DNA of 37,920 bases from Streptomyces sp. JJ36 (GCF_021696945.1 NZ_JACYHE010000061.1:1-37920), one strand, 5' to 3'; positions 8,676 through 17,102 are shown, counted from the stretch's first letter. Notes: generated from the letters alone by a model not told the origin. Numbers and translations are program-made.

Positions 8676-9971
8676 ATGGCCGAGGCACAGTGGCACCGCA
8701 GGCACCCTTTCGCCGTGGACATGGCAATCGCAGCCCTTCTCGCGCTGGTCGACACCGCCACGACGCTCACCGGAGGCACCTGGTGGCCGGAGGACCCCGG
8801 ACCGCTCGCCTGGACCCTGCTGGGCCTGCAGACCGCTGCCTGCCTGTCGCTCGTCGCACGCCGCCGTGCGCCGCTGACCGTCGTCGCCGTCCTCGGCGGC
8901 TTCACCCTGCTGGTGACCCTGCTGATCTCCCCGGTCGGTGCGCTCGTCCCGGCCGGCGGGGGCCACCTCTGGGCCCCGTACGCCACCGTCGTCGCGGCGT
9001 ACGGCCCGCTGTTCTACCGCCGGCACCGGTATGGCCGGCGGACGGCGCTGCTCGCCCTCGCCACCCTGACCCTGATCGTGGCCCGGGTGTGGGAGCCGTC
9101 GGGCACGGTGCTCGCCCTCGGGATTCTCCGCACCGCCCTCGGGCCGCTGCTCGCGTTGTACGTCGATGCCCGGCGGCGACTGGTGCGGGCGCTGACCGGA
9201 CGGGCCGAGCGGGCCGAACGGGAGCGGCACCTCCTCGCCGAGCAAGCCCGGACCGAGGAGCGCACGCGGCTGGCGGGGGAGATGCACGACATCGTCACCC
9301 ACCGGGTCAGCCTGATGGTGCTGCAGGCCGGGGCGCTGCAGGTGACGGCGCCCGACGAGGCGACCCGGCGGGCCGCGGAGGAGCTGCGCACGGCGGGCGC
9401 ACAGGCGCTGGACGAGCTGCGCGACCTGGTCGGCATCCTGCGCACCGAGCCGCCCGGGAGGGACGAAGGCCGGGCGCCGGGGGCAGGCGGACTCGCCGCG
9501 CTCGTCGCCGAGTCGACCGCTGTGGGGACGCCGGCAGAGCTGCTCGAGGAGGGTGACCGTGCGCTCGCCTCGCCGGTGGTCGCACGCACGGCGTACCGGG
9601 TCGTCCGCGAGGCGCTGACCAACGCGCGCAAGCACGCGCCCGGGGCCCGGGTGACCGTGCGGGTCGCGTACGGCGAGACCGGCGTACGGCTGTCGGTCCG
9701 CAACGCGCCGCCCGCCTCCGGGGCGGCCGTGGCGGCCGCCGTGGCCGTCACGGACCGCGCGGCCGCCACGGACACCGCGGACGGGGCGACCGCCCCGGCC
9801 GGTGGCGGATCCGCACTGGCCGCCACGGGCTCCGGATTCGGCCTCGCCCACCTGCGCCACCGCATCGAGCTGGTGCACGGTACGCTGCGTGCCGGGCCCA
9901 CCCCGGAAGGCGGATTCGGCGTCCACGTCACCCTGCCCGCCTACGTACCGACCGCGGAAGGGGCGGTGTGA
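8676..9971 (+). CDS. Sensor histidine kinase, NarL-type two-component system
   Basis: 431-aa membrane kinase. About four or five hydrophobic segments fill residues 13-165 with very short outside loops, so it probably senses the membrane or an intracellular signal. The dimerisation domain has the phosphoacceptor His204 in LAGEMHDIVTHRVS, typical of HisKA_3 kinases. The ATPase domain has the N-box EALTNARKHAP (Asn316) and the late GSGFGLAHLRHRI G-box. Between them lies an Ala/Thr-rich low-complexity insertion (about 348-384) in the ATP lid. The ATG is chosen over upstream starts because TACCGT lies exactly 6 nt before it, implying a leaderless transcript. The cognate regulator overlaps it by 4 nt. 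Confidence 0.93.
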   Translation: MAEAQWHRRHPFAVDMAIAALLALVDTATTLTGGTWWPEDPGPLAWTLLGLQTAACLSLVARRRAPLTVVAVLGGFTLLVTLLISPVGALVPAGGGHLWAPYATVVAAYGPLFYRRHRYGRRTALLALATLTLIVARVWEPSGTVLALGILRTALGPLLALYVDARRRLVRALTGRAERAERERHLLAEQARTEERTRLAGEMHDIVTHRVSLMVLQAGALQVTAPDEATRRAAEELRTAGAQALDELRDLVGILRTEPPGRDEGRAPGAGGLAALVAESTAVGTPAELLEEGDRALASPVVARTAYRVVREALTNARKHAPGARVTVRVAYGETGVRLSVRNAPPASGAAVAAAVAVTDRAAATDTADGATAPAGGGSALAATGSGFGLAHLRHRIELVHGTLRAGPTPEGGFGVHVTLPAYVPTAEGAV

Positions 9972-10624
9972 CCATGGTGCGCGTGGTCGTGGTGGACGAC
10001 GAGCCGATGGTGTGCGGGTTCCTGCGCACGATCCTCGGCTCCGCGGACGACATCGAGGTCACCGAGGAGGCCCACGACGGCGCCGCGGGCGTGCGGGCCG
10101 TGGCCCGCTCCCGGCCGGACGTGGTGCTGATGGACCTGCGGATGCCGGGCATGGACGGGCTGACCGCCATCGAGCGGATCGGCGAGCTGGACGCCCCGCC
10201 CACGGTGGTGGTGCTGACCACCTTCGACGCCGACGAGTACGTGCTGCGGGCGCTGCGGGCGGGCGCTGCGGGGTTCCTGGTCAAGTCCACGCCGCCGGAG
10301 GACCTGATCGGACTCGTCCGGGTCGCGGCCGAGGGCCACACCGTGCTCTCCGCGGCCGCCACCCGCCGCCTGGTGGCCGCGTCGGCCGGGCGGGAGTCCG
10401 CGAGCGACCGTGCCCGGGAGCGCACGGCGGGCCTGACCGAGCGGGAGACCGAGGTGCTGGCCTGCCTCGGCGAGGGCCTGTCCAACGCGGGAATCGCCGG
10501 CCGGCTCCACCTCTCGGAAGCCACCGTCAAGGGGTACGTCTCCCGGCTCCTGGAGAAGCTCGGCTGCGCCAACCGCACCCAGGCGGGTCTGGTCGCGCAC
10601 GAGGCCGGGGTCGTCGGCGGCTGA
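9968..10624 (+). CDS. NarL/FixJ family response regulator
   Basis: 218-aa transcription factor. The receiver domain occupies residues about 3-120, with acidic pocket Asp10/Asp11, phosphoacceptor Asp56 in VVLMDLRMPGMDG, the switch Thr84/Thr85 and Lys106 in FLVKS. A LuxR-type helix-turn-helix covers about 150-210 (LTERETEVLACLGEGLSNAGIA, then SEATVKGYVSRLLEKL). The GTG start overlaps the kinase stop as GTGA; an ATG two codons in is an alternative. It is expected to be phosphorylated by the preceding kinase. Likely targets include its own operon and the divergent YceI gene, judged only from position. Confidence 0.95.
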   Translation: MTMVRVVVVDDEPMVCGFLRTILGSADDIEVTEEAHDGAAGVRAVARSRPDVVLMDLRMPGMDGLTAIERIGELDAPPTVVVLTTFDADEYVLRALRAGAAGFLVKSTPPEDLIGLVRVAAEGHTVLSAAATRRLVAASAGRESASDRARERTAGLTERETEVLACLGEGLSNAGIAGRLHLSEATVKGYVSRLLEKLGCANRTQAGLVAHEAGVVGG

Positions 10625-10721
10625 GCCCCCGGCGGGACACGGCCGTCCCTGCACGCGAGCCTTCGGCCTGGGCAGGCACCCCCTCGACGCCGGGGGCTGG
10701 TCCTCGAAGATCCGCCGGACC

Positions 10722-10774
10722 GACCCTGGCCCTCCCGCGGGAGGCCCGGCGGCAGCCGCGGGAGGGCCGGGGTC
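10722..10774. terminator. Bidirectional hairpin terminator
   Basis: Nineteen-nt arms (10722-10740 and 10756-10774) pair with one wobble mismatch around a 15-nt loop. It lies between the + strand response regulator and the - strand SRPBCC gene, whose stop codon it just touches. Confidence 0.75.
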
Positions 10775-11330
10775 AGCGGGTCGCGCCGGGCAATCGGCTC
10801 GTCGTAGGGCGGCCCGGGCGCGGGGCGACCGGGTCGTCGTACGGCGTGCCGGGTGCGGTGCGGCCGGTGGCGGGCCGGGGGCCGGACGTCTCCAGCGCTT
10901 CCAGCAACTGGCGCAGCCGGTCCATGTCCTCGGGCAGGTCCCGCCGCCAGCCGAGGCTCACGATGGGCAGGGTGAGCAGCATCCCGCCGTGCAGCGAGAT
11001 GTCGACGATCTCCTCCACCGTGGTGCCGCGGCCGGAGGAGCGGACCCGGAAGGTGAAGGACACCGACTGGGTGCCCAGCGGGGTCCACATCGCCTGCGTG
11101 CGGAAGCCCAGCAGCCAGGGAGCCCGGTAGGCGCTGCAGACGAGCTGGTGGAAGCGGTGGCGGCCGGGGAAGCGGTAGCGGTAGCGGGCGCCCTCCCGGG
11201 GCGCGGTCCATCTGTCGTCGACCTCGGCCACGCCGGAGTTCCAGCGGGGCAGGTTGCGGACGTCGGCGAGGAATGCGAAGACTTTCGGGGCGTCGGCGGT
11301 GAGATTCTGCGTTGCGGAGTATGTCGGCAT
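10773..11330 (-). CDS. SRPBCC family protein (polyketide cyclase/dehydrase-like)
   Basis: 185-aa START/Bet v 1-like fold protein with a hydrophobic ligand pocket. Diagnostic parts are the opening strand and helix (TYSATQNLTADAPKVFAFLA), the VRNLPRWNSGVAEVDDRW segment, and the late strand-helix pair VEEIVDISL to LPEDMDRLRQLLEAL. The last 35 residues are Pro/Arg-rich and probably disordered. The ATG follows GAGGTGACAG, a good ribosome site. Family members bind lipids, act as co-chaperones or shape polyketides. No polyketide genes are present, so a lipid or stress role is as likely. Confidence 0.82.
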   Translation of the reverse strand: MPTYSATQNLTADAPKVFAFLADVRNLPRWNSGVAEVDDRWTAPREGARYRYRFPGRHRFHQLVCSAYRAPWLLGFRTQAMWTPLGTQSVSFTFRVRSSGRGTTVEEIVDISLHGGMLLTLPIVSLGWRRDLPEDMDRLRQLLEALETSGPRPATGRTAPGTPYDDPVAPRPGRPTTSRLPGATR

Positions 11331-11531
11331 CTGTCACCTCGCGCTCTGGTAAGCGGATCACCGGCTGAGGGCTGACGGCCTTCCTCCTCAAGAGTGTTCC
11401 CCCGAACGCCACACCTCTCCCTGAGGAGTCCGTTCGAGTGAACACGGAGCGCCACCACCCCGCCTACCAGGACCGATCGCACCGCGTGACCGGGCACTCG
11501 CCACCTGTTGCCCCGCCCGGCGGGCGTCCGT

Positions 11532-12659
11532 TCAAGCGGTGCGCCGGGCGCCCGGCGCACCGGTGCCGGCGGGGCCGTCGGCGCCGGTGTCCCGGCCGGC
11601 CGCCCGGGCGGCGTGTGTGGGCCCGTCCGGCACCGTGGCGGGACGGAGCGCCGCGAACTCCCTGCGCAGCACGGGGACGACCTCCTCGCCCAGCAGGTCG
11701 AGCTGCTCCAGCACCGTCTTCAGCGGCAGCCCCGCGTGGTCCATCAGGAAGAGCTGCCGCTGGTAGTCGCCGAAGGACTCGCGGAAGGTGAGCGTCTTCT
11801 CGATGACCTCCTGCGGGCTGCCGACGGTGAGCGGGGTCTGCGCGGTGAACTCCTCCAGGGAGGGCCCGCCGCCGTAGACCGGCGCGTGGTCGAAGTACGG
11901 CCGGAACTCGCGTACGGCCTCCTGCGAGGTGCGCCGCATGAAGACCTGGCCGCCGAGGCCGACGACGGCCTGCTCCGGCGTGCCGTGGCCGTAATGGGCG
12001 AACCGCTCCCGGTAGAGCCCCACCAGACGGATGAAGTGCTCGCGGGGCCAGAAGATGTTGTTGGCGAAGAATCCGTCGCCGTAGAAGGCGGCCTGCTCCG
12101 CGATCTCGGGGCTGCGGATGGAGCCGTGCCAGACGAACGGCGGCACCCCGTCCAGCGGGCGCGGGGTCGCCGTGAAGCCCTCCAGCGGCGTGCGGAAGCG
12201 GCCCTCCCAGTCGACGGCCTCCTCGCGCCACAGCCGGTGCAGCAGTCCGTAGTTCTCCAGGGCGAGCGGGATGCCCTGGCGGATGTCCTGGCCGAACCAG
12301 GGGTAGACGGGCGCGGTGTTGCCGCGGCCCAGCATCAGGTCGACCCGGCCGTCGGCCAGGTGCTGGAGCATCGCGAAGTCCTCGGCGATCTTCACCGGGT
12401 CGTTGGTGGTGATCAGCGTCGTGGAGGTGGAGAGGATCAGGCGCTCGGTGCGGGCTGCGACATAGCCGAGCATCGTGGTCGGCGAGGACGGTACGAACGG
12501 CGGATTGTGGTGCTCGCCGGTGGCGAAGACGTCCAGGCCCGCCGCCTCGGCCTTCTGCGCCAGGGCGACCATCGCCTTGATGCGCTCGTGCTCGCCCGGC
12601 GTCCGTCCCGTGGTGGGGTCGGGGGTGACGTCGCCGACCGTGAAGATCCCGAACTGCAT
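11532..12659 (-). CDS. LLM class flavin-dependent monooxygenase (CE1758-like)
   Basis: 375-aa luciferase-like TIM-barrel enzyme that uses reduced FMN and O2 to oxidise an unknown substrate. It starts with the beta-1 strand MQFGIFTVGDV, followed by ERIKAMVALAQKAEAAGLDVFATGEHHNPPF (the EHH signature) and GRVDLMLGRGNTAPVYPWFG. The VWHGSIRSPEIAEQAAFYGDGFFANN segment continues the barrel. The body matches the actinobacterial CE1758-type subfamily, which I name from memory of its motifs. The C-terminal 35 residues form an Ala/Gly/Pro tail outside the fold. The ATG follows TGGAGAGGCG. It stands alone, so flavin reductase must come from elsewhere. Confidence 0.88.
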   Translation of the reverse strand: MQFGIFTVGDVTPDPTTGRTPGEHERIKAMVALAQKAEAAGLDVFATGEHHNPPFVPSSPTTMLGYVAARTERLILSTSTTLITTNDPVKIAEDFAMLQHLADGRVDLMLGRGNTAPVYPWFGQDIRQGIPLALENYGLLHRLWREEAVDWEGRFRTPLEGFTATPRPLDGVPPFVWHGSIRSPEIAEQAAFYGDGFFANNIFWPREHFIRLVGLYRERFAHYGHGTPEQAVVGLGGQVFMRRTSQEAVREFRPYFDHAPVYGGGPSLEEFTAQTPLTVGSPQEVIEKTLTFRESFGDYQRQLFLMDHAGLPLKTVLEQLDLLGEEVVPVLRREFAALRPATVPDGPTHAARAAGRDTGADGPAGTGAPGARRTA

Positions 12660-12725
12660 CGCCTCTCCACTCCGCTCGCGGCTGCCGCTGCTCCGGCGCC
12701 CGCCCCAACGACGGTCCCTCCCCCG

Positions 12726-13838
12726 CTATTCCCGCCGTTCCCCGGCGGCACGGTCCCGGTCGAGATCGGCCTCCCCGGGCGGCACCAGCACCTCGGCCAG
12801 GTCGTACCCGACCGGCTCCTCGAGCTGTGCGTAGGTGCACTGCCCGGGCTCGCGGTCGGGGCGCCAGCGGCGGAACTGCGCCGTGTGCCGGAAGCGGTCG
12901 CCCTGCATGTGGTCGTAGGCCACCTCGCACACCCGCTCGGGGCGCAGCGGCACCCAGGACAGGTCCTTGGTCCCGGTCCACCGGCTCGGGCCGCCGGGCA
13001 TCCGCGCCGTGGCGTGCGCCTCCTCGTCCCGCCACTCGGCCCAGGGATGGTCCTCCTCCGCGCCGGCCCGCAGCGGCTCCAGCTCCCCGATCAGCTCCTG
13101 GCGCCGGCGCATGGGGAAGGAGGCGCAGACGCCGACGTGCTGCAGCCGCCCGGTGGCGTCGTAGAGGCCCAGCAGCAGCGAGCCGACCACCGGGCCGCTC
13201 TTGTGGTGACGGTACCCGGCCAGCACGCAGTCGGCGGTGCGCTCGTGTTTGACCTTCACCATCAGCCGCTCGTCGGGCCGGTAGGGCAGGGTGAGCCGCT
13301 TCGCCACGACACCGTCCAGGCCGGCGCCCTCGTACTGCCGGAACCAGCGGCGGGCCAGCTCCACGTCCCGGGTGGCGGGGGCGAGGAAGACCGGGTCGGC
13401 GGCGCCCCGCAGCGCCTCCGTGAGCAGGGCGCGCCGTTCCGCCAGCGGCGTGTCCAGCAGCGCCTCGTCCCCCAGCGCGAGCAGGTCGAAGGCGACGAAG
13501 GCGGCGGGGGTACGCTCGGCGAGCATCCGTACCCGGGACGCGGCGGGGTGGATGCGTTCCAGCAGCGCGTCGAAGTCGAGCCGGCCCTCCCGGGCGATCA
13601 CGATCTCGCCGTCCACCACGCAGCGCGGCGGCAGGGCCGCCCGCAGGGCCGGGGGCAGCTCCGGGAAATAGCGGGTGAGCGGCTTGGCGGTGCGGCTGCC
13701 GATCTCCACCTCGTCGCCGTCCCGGAAGACCAGGGCACGGAACCCGTCCCACTTGGCCTCGTAGTGCATGCCGGCCGGGATGGTCGCCGCCGTCCGGGCG
13801 AGCATCGGTTTCAGGGGCGGCATCACCGGGAGGTCCAT
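12726..13838 (-). CDS. ATP-dependent DNA ligase (LigC-type)
   Basis: 370-aa ligase that seals DNA nicks using ATP. The adenylation domain carries motif I EAKWDG with the nucleophile Lys29 and the following Arg in FRALVF. It also has CVVDGEIVI (motif III region), AFVAFDLLAL and EGLDGVVAKR-like GAGLDGVVAKRL (motif IV), then LMVKVKHERTADCVLAGY (motif V). The C-terminal OB fold runs from about residue 215, with GSLLLGLYDATGRLQHVG and the late VCEVAYDHMQGDRFRHTAQFRRWRPD. No polymerase or nuclease domain is fused. A LigD-type polymerase is divergent 120 bp away, so this is best read as the ligase of a split non-homologous end-joining set. The ATG at 13838 keeps the usual short N-terminus. Confidence 0.93.
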   Translation of the reverse strand: MDLPVMPPLKPMLARTAATIPAGMHYEAKWDGFRALVFRDGDEVEIGSRTAKPLTRYFPELPPALRAALPPRCVVDGEIVIAREGRLDFDALLERIHPAASRVRMLAERTPAAFVAFDLLALGDEALLDTPLAERRALLTEALRGAADPVFLAPATRDVELARRWFRQYEGAGLDGVVAKRLTLPYRPDERLMVKVKHERTADCVLAGYRHHKSGPVVGSLLLGLYDATGRLQHVGVCASFPMRRRQELIGELEPLRAGAEEDHPWAEWRDEEAHATARMPGGPSRWTGTKDLSWVPLRPERVCEVAYDHMQGDRFRHTAQFRRWRPDREPGQCTYAQLEEPVGYDLAEVLVPPGEADLDRDRAAGERRE

Positions 13839-13907
13839 GCTCACCGATTGTGCGCCCGGGCCCCGCCCGGCGCCCGCCGGCGGGCGGCCGCACGGGTGCT
13901 GCCGGGG

Positions 13908-13932
13908 CCGGCGCCTCTCCGGGAGGCGCCGG
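13908..13932. other. Hairpin between divergent ligase and polymerase genes
   Basis: Ten-nt perfect arms CCGGCGCCTC and GAGGCGCCGG (13908-13917, 13923-13932) around TCCGG. It lies upstream of the TAGCGT hexamer (13947-13952) that precedes the polymerase ATG by 6 nt. A regulatory site or leader structure for one of the two genes is possible. Confidence 0.35.
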
Positions 13933-13958
13933 GGGCCGGCGCGGCCTAGCGTGCTCGT

Positions 13959-14969
13959 ATGGGAGAGGCGGCGGAGCTCACGGTCGGCGGCCGTACGGTA
14001 CGGGTGACGCACCCGGAGAAGGTGTACTTCCCGGAGCGCGGGTTCACCAAGCTCGATGTCGCGCGCTACTACGCGGCGGTGGGCGAGGGCGCGCTGCGGG
14101 CGCTGCGGGACCGCCCCACCACCCTGGAGCGCTACCCGGACGGCGTAACCGGGGAGTCGTTCTTCCAGAAGCGGGCCCCGAAGTACCTGCCGGAGTGGAT
14201 CCCCACCGCGCGGATCTCCTTCCCGAGCGGGCGGCACGCGGACGAGATCTGCCCGACCGAGCCGGCGGCCGTGGTCTGGGCGGCGAACCTCGGCTGCCTG
14301 ACCTTCCACCCGTGGCCGGTGCGCCGCGGCGACACCGACCACCCGGACGAGCTGCGCATCGATCTGGACCCGCAGCCGGGCACGGACTACGAGGACGCGG
14401 TGCGGGCCGCGGGCGAGTTGCGGCCCCTGCTGGACGAGGTGGGGCTGCGCGGCTGGCCCAAGACCTCCGGCGGGCGCGGCCTGCACGTGTTCGTCCCGAT
14501 CGTGCCCGAGTGGCCGTTCGCGCAGGTGCGGCGGGCGGCCATCGCCCTGGGCCGGGAGCTGGAGTGGCGGAACCCGGAGCGGATCACGATCTCCTGGTGG
14601 AAGGAGGAGCGCGGCCCCCGCATCTTCGTCGACTACAACCAGACCGCCCGGGACCGGACCATCGCCAGTGCCTACTCGGTGCGCCCGCACCCGCGCGGCC
14701 AGGTCTCGGCGCCGCTGCGCTGGGAGGAGCTGGACGACGCGCGGCCGGAGGACTTCGATCTGGCCGGCATGCCCCGGCGGTACGCGGAGGCAGGGGACGT
14801 GCACGCGGAGATGGAACGGCACGTCTGCCGGCTGGACGCCGTGCTGGAGCTGGCGGACCGGCACGAGCGGGACCGCGGCGCCGGCGATCTGCCGTACCCG
14901 CCGGACCATCCCAAGGTGGCGGGCGAACCGAAGCGGGTGCAGCCCAGCCGCGCCCGGCGGGACCGCTGA
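13959..14969 (+). CDS. Non-homologous end-joining polymerase (LigD primase/polymerase domain protein)
   Basis: 336-aa stand-alone archaeo-eukaryotic-primase-type polymerase, the class that fills and remodels DNA ends during bacterial end joining, often adding ribonucleotides. The opening VTHPEKVYFPERGFTKLDVARYY and ERYPDGVTGESFFQK are signature. The catalytic acidic pair is Asp135 and Asp137 in LRIDLDPQPG, with the third carboxylate Asp225 in IFVDYNQ. The nucleotide-contacting SGGRGLHVFVP follows at 170-180 (His176). The ATG sits 6 nt after TAGCGT and has no ribosome site, so it is likely leaderless. It is divergent from the ligase gene. A Ku gene would be expected elsewhere on the chromosome. 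Confidence 0.93.
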   Translation: MGEAAELTVGGRTVRVTHPEKVYFPERGFTKLDVARYYAAVGEGALRALRDRPTTLERYPDGVTGESFFQKRAPKYLPEWIPTARISFPSGRHADEICPTEPAAVVWAANLGCLTFHPWPVRRGDTDHPDELRIDLDPQPGTDYEDAVRAAGELRPLLDEVGLRGWPKTSGGRGLHVFVPIVPEWPFAQVRRAAIALGRELEWRNPERITISWWKEERGPRIFVDYNQTARDRTIASAYSVRPHPRGQVSAPLRWEELDDARPEDFDLAGMPRRYAEAGDVHAEMERHVCRLDAVLELADRHERDRGAGDLPYPPDHPKVAGEPKRVQPSRARRDR

Positions 14970-14994
14970 CCGCCCCGTGGCGGCGGCGGGCGGC

Positions 14995-15216
14995 TCAGGC
15001 GGCGGGGTGACCGCCGCGGACCACCAGCGTGTCCAGCAGCTCCCGGGTCGCCGCGGTCACCTCGTCGACGGCCCGTTCGAAGGCGGCGGCGTTGTGCGCG
15101 GCGGGCTCGCGGAAGCCGGAGACCTTGCGGACGTACTGCAGGGCGGCCGCCCGCATGTCGTCCTCGGTTACGGATTCGGCGTAGGGGGGACGGAGTGTCT
15201 TGATGGATCGGCACAT
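14995..15216 (-). CDS. DUF2277 domain-containing protein
   Basis: 73-aa protein opening MCRSIKTLRPP, then AALQYVRKVSGFREPAAHN and FERAVDEVTAATRELLDTL. This is the conserved DUF2277 pattern found across actinobacteria and some proteobacteria. The function is unknown; the N-terminal Cys and Arg/Lys-rich start are the most conserved part. The ATG lies 9 nt from a TATAAC hexamer on the coding strand. Only 29 bp separate it from psuG on the other strand, so its promoter overlaps the psuG ribosome site. Confidence 0.85.
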   Translation of the reverse strand: MCRSIKTLRPPYAESVTEDDMRAAALQYVRKVSGFREPAAHNAAAFERAVDEVTAATRELLDTLVVRGGHPAA

Positions 15217-15245
15217 GTCACCGACGTTATACGGAGGAGCCCGGA

Positions 15246-16163
15246 ATGAACCTGCTGCTGGCGGACGAGGTACGGGAAGCGATGGCGCACGGACGCCCCG
15301 TGGTCGCGCTGGAGTCCACGCTGCTCGCGCACGGCCTCCCTCGGCCGCAGAACCTCTCGACCGGCCTGGAGCTGGAGGAGGAGGTCCGGGCCTCCGGCGC
15401 CGTGCCCGCCACCATCGCGGTGCTCGACGGCCGCCCGCACATCGGCCTGGACAAGGCGGAGCTGGAGCGGGTCGCGGGCGACCCGGCGCTGCGCAAGCTG
15501 GGGCACCGGGACCTGGCTCCGGCCATGGCGACGGGCGTGAGCGGCGCCACCACGGTCTCCGCCACCGCGTTCCTGGCCTCCCGGGCGGGCATCCGGGTCT
15601 TCGCCACCGGTGGCCTGGGCGGGGTGCACCGGGGCTGGACACAGGTGCAGGACGAGTCGGCCGACCTGCGTCTGCTGGCCCGCACCCGGATCACGGTGGT
15701 GTGCGCGGGCGTGAAGTCGATCCTGGACGTGCCGGCGACGCTCCAGCGGCTGGAGACGCTCGGCGTCCCGGTGCTGGGCTACGGCACGCAGACCTTCCCC
15801 GGCTTCTACCTCAGCAGCTCCGGCGAGCCGCTGGACTGGACGGTGCACGACCCGCGCAGCGTGGCCGAGGCGATGCGGGCGCAGGACGGGCTCAGCGATA
15901 CCGGCGAGGCGCTGATCGTGGCACAGCCGGTGCCGGAGGACGAGCAGCTCGACCCGGAGCTGCACGAGCGGGTGCTCGCGGAGGCGCTGGACGCCTGCGA
16001 ACGCGACGGGGTCACCGGGCAGGCCGTCACCCCGTACCTGCTGGATCACCTGGTCCGGCACACCGACGGCAAGGCGCTGGCGGCGAACCTGGCGGCGGTG
16101 CGGGGGAACGCCCGGCTGGCGGCCCGTATCGCGGCGGTCTGGACGGCCACGGCGCACACCTGA
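15246..16163 (+). CDS. psuG: Pseudouridine-5'-phosphate glycosidase
   Basis: 305-aa enzyme that cleaves the C-C glycosidic bond of pseudouridine 5'-phosphate to uracil and ribose 5-phosphate during RNA base salvage. VVALESTLLAHGLPRPQN carries Glu23. VVCAGVKSILDVPATLQRLE carries the Schiff-base Lys157, the same motif as E. coli PsuG Lys166. FATGGLGGVHRG and GTQTFPGFYLSSS complete the active site. The ribosome site CGGAGGAGCCCGGA fixes the ATG. No PfkB-type pseudouridine kinase (psuK) is adjacent, unlike the usual arrangement, and a convergent membrane gene follows. Confidence 0.96.
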   Translation: MNLLLADEVREAMAHGRPVVALESTLLAHGLPRPQNLSTGLELEEEVRASGAVPATIAVLDGRPHIGLDKAELERVAGDPALRKLGHRDLAPAMATGVSGATTVSATAFLASRAGIRVFATGGLGGVHRGWTQVQDESADLRLLARTRITVVCAGVKSILDVPATLQRLETLGVPVLGYGTQTFPGFYLSSSGEPLDWTVHDPRSVAEAMRAQDGLSDTGEALIVAQPVPEDEQLDPELHERVLAEALDACERDGVTGQAVTPYLLDHLVRHTDGKALAANLAAVRGNARLAARIAAVWTATAHT

Positions 16164-16247
16164 ACCCGGCCGCCCGGCCCCGGGGCGCCCGCGGCGCCGG
16201 CCGGGGCGCCCGGACGGGGCGTGCGCGCTCGGGAGTGCGGCGGAGGG

Positions 16248-16847
16248 TCAGGGCGTACGCGGTCGCCAGTGCGGCTCGACCTCTTCCCACGCGCGCTCCC
16301 ACTGCCGGAGCCGGTGCCGGTCCAGCACGCCGCGCGCGGCACGCTGGAGCCCCAGCACGACCGCAGTCAGGCCGCCGGCGGCCAGCAGACCGGCGAGCAC
16401 CGCATGGAAGGCGGTGAGGGCCGGGCCCGGGGGCGCTGCGGTGCGGCGGCCCTCCTCGTCCACCCAGAGCGGGACCGTGTCGCCGGCCGCGACGTCCGCG
16501 GGCACCCGGACGGTGCCCTGCTGCGTGGTGCCGTCCGGCGCGGTCCAGCGCAGCGTCGCGGGCAGCGTGTCGTCCCCGCCGGAGGCGCGCCGCCGCTCCT
16601 CGCGTGCCGGGTTCCCGGGCTCCGGGAGGGAGCCCTCCGGGACCACGGCCCGGACGCGCTGCCGTTGCTCACGCTGGGTCTCCGCAGCGCTCTGCACGGC
16701 CTTCCCGGCGAGCACCCCGGCGCACACGGCCCCGACGCCGGCCAGCAGCAGCGCCGCCAGCAGGACCCAGGCCTCGACCACGTCGGAACGACGCCGGAGC
16801 GGGTTGGCACGCCATCGCCACATCGGTGCTCCCGGCTGCGACGCCAT
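16248..16847 (-). CDS. Rv1733c-like membrane protein
   Basis: 199-aa protein with two transmembrane helices, about residues 27-47 (WVLLAALLLAGVGAVCAGVL) and 148-170 (AVLAGLLAAGGLTAVVLGL). A roughly 95-residue region lies between them and is probably extracytoplasmic. The start WRWRANPLRRRSDVVEAWVLL and the WTAPDGTTQQGTVRVPADVAAGDTVPLWVDEEG segment are the pattern of actinobacterial Rv1733c-family proteins, whose function is not established. A very good ribosome site, AAGGAGG, precedes the ATG. It lies alone between convergent psuG and a divergent acyl-CoA dehydrogenase. Confidence 0.83.
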   Translation of the reverse strand: MASQPGAPMWRWRANPLRRRSDVVEAWVLLAALLLAGVGAVCAGVLAGKAVQSAAETQREQRQRVRAVVPEGSLPEPGNPAREERRRASGGDDTLPATLRWTAPDGTTQQGTVRVPADVAAGDTVPLWVDEEGRRTAAPPGPALTAFHAVLAGLLAAGGLTAVVLGLQRAARGVLDRHRLRQWERAWEEVEPHWRPRTP

Positions 16848-17063
16848 CTCGTCCGCCTCCTTCGTGCCGGTCGGTCGGTGTGGTCGGTGCGCGGGCCGGT
16901 CGGAACCCGTCTGCGGCGTACGGGTCCCACGGACGGGTGAGCTCATGCCCGGCGGTTCCGGTGATCCGGCACTCCCCGCGCTCCCGGTGTCGCGGGGCGG
17001 CGCGGGAGCGCGGCGGGGCCGCGGCCCGGCGTCGTTGACAGGCGGACGACCCCGCGGCGAGGA

Positions 17064-17077
17064 TAAGCAAGCGCTTA
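17064..17077. promoter_or_regulatory. TAAGC-AAGC-GCTTA operator-like site
   Basis: Five-base perfect arms TAAGC and GCTTA with AAGC between, 25 bp before the acyl-CoA dehydrogenase ATG. The core AGCAAGCGCTTA resembles operators of actinobacterial TetR-type lipid regulators such as KstR2 (AAGCAAGnnCTTGCTT), but only one half fits well. Confidence 0.45.
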
Positions 17078-17102
17078 GTCTCCTCGGGATCGGAACCTCA
17101 CC

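Noticed and set aside
16164..16247. Hairpins between psuG and the convergent membrane gene
   Set aside because: Several overlapping GC-rich pairings are possible and none is clearly dominant, so no single terminator is called.
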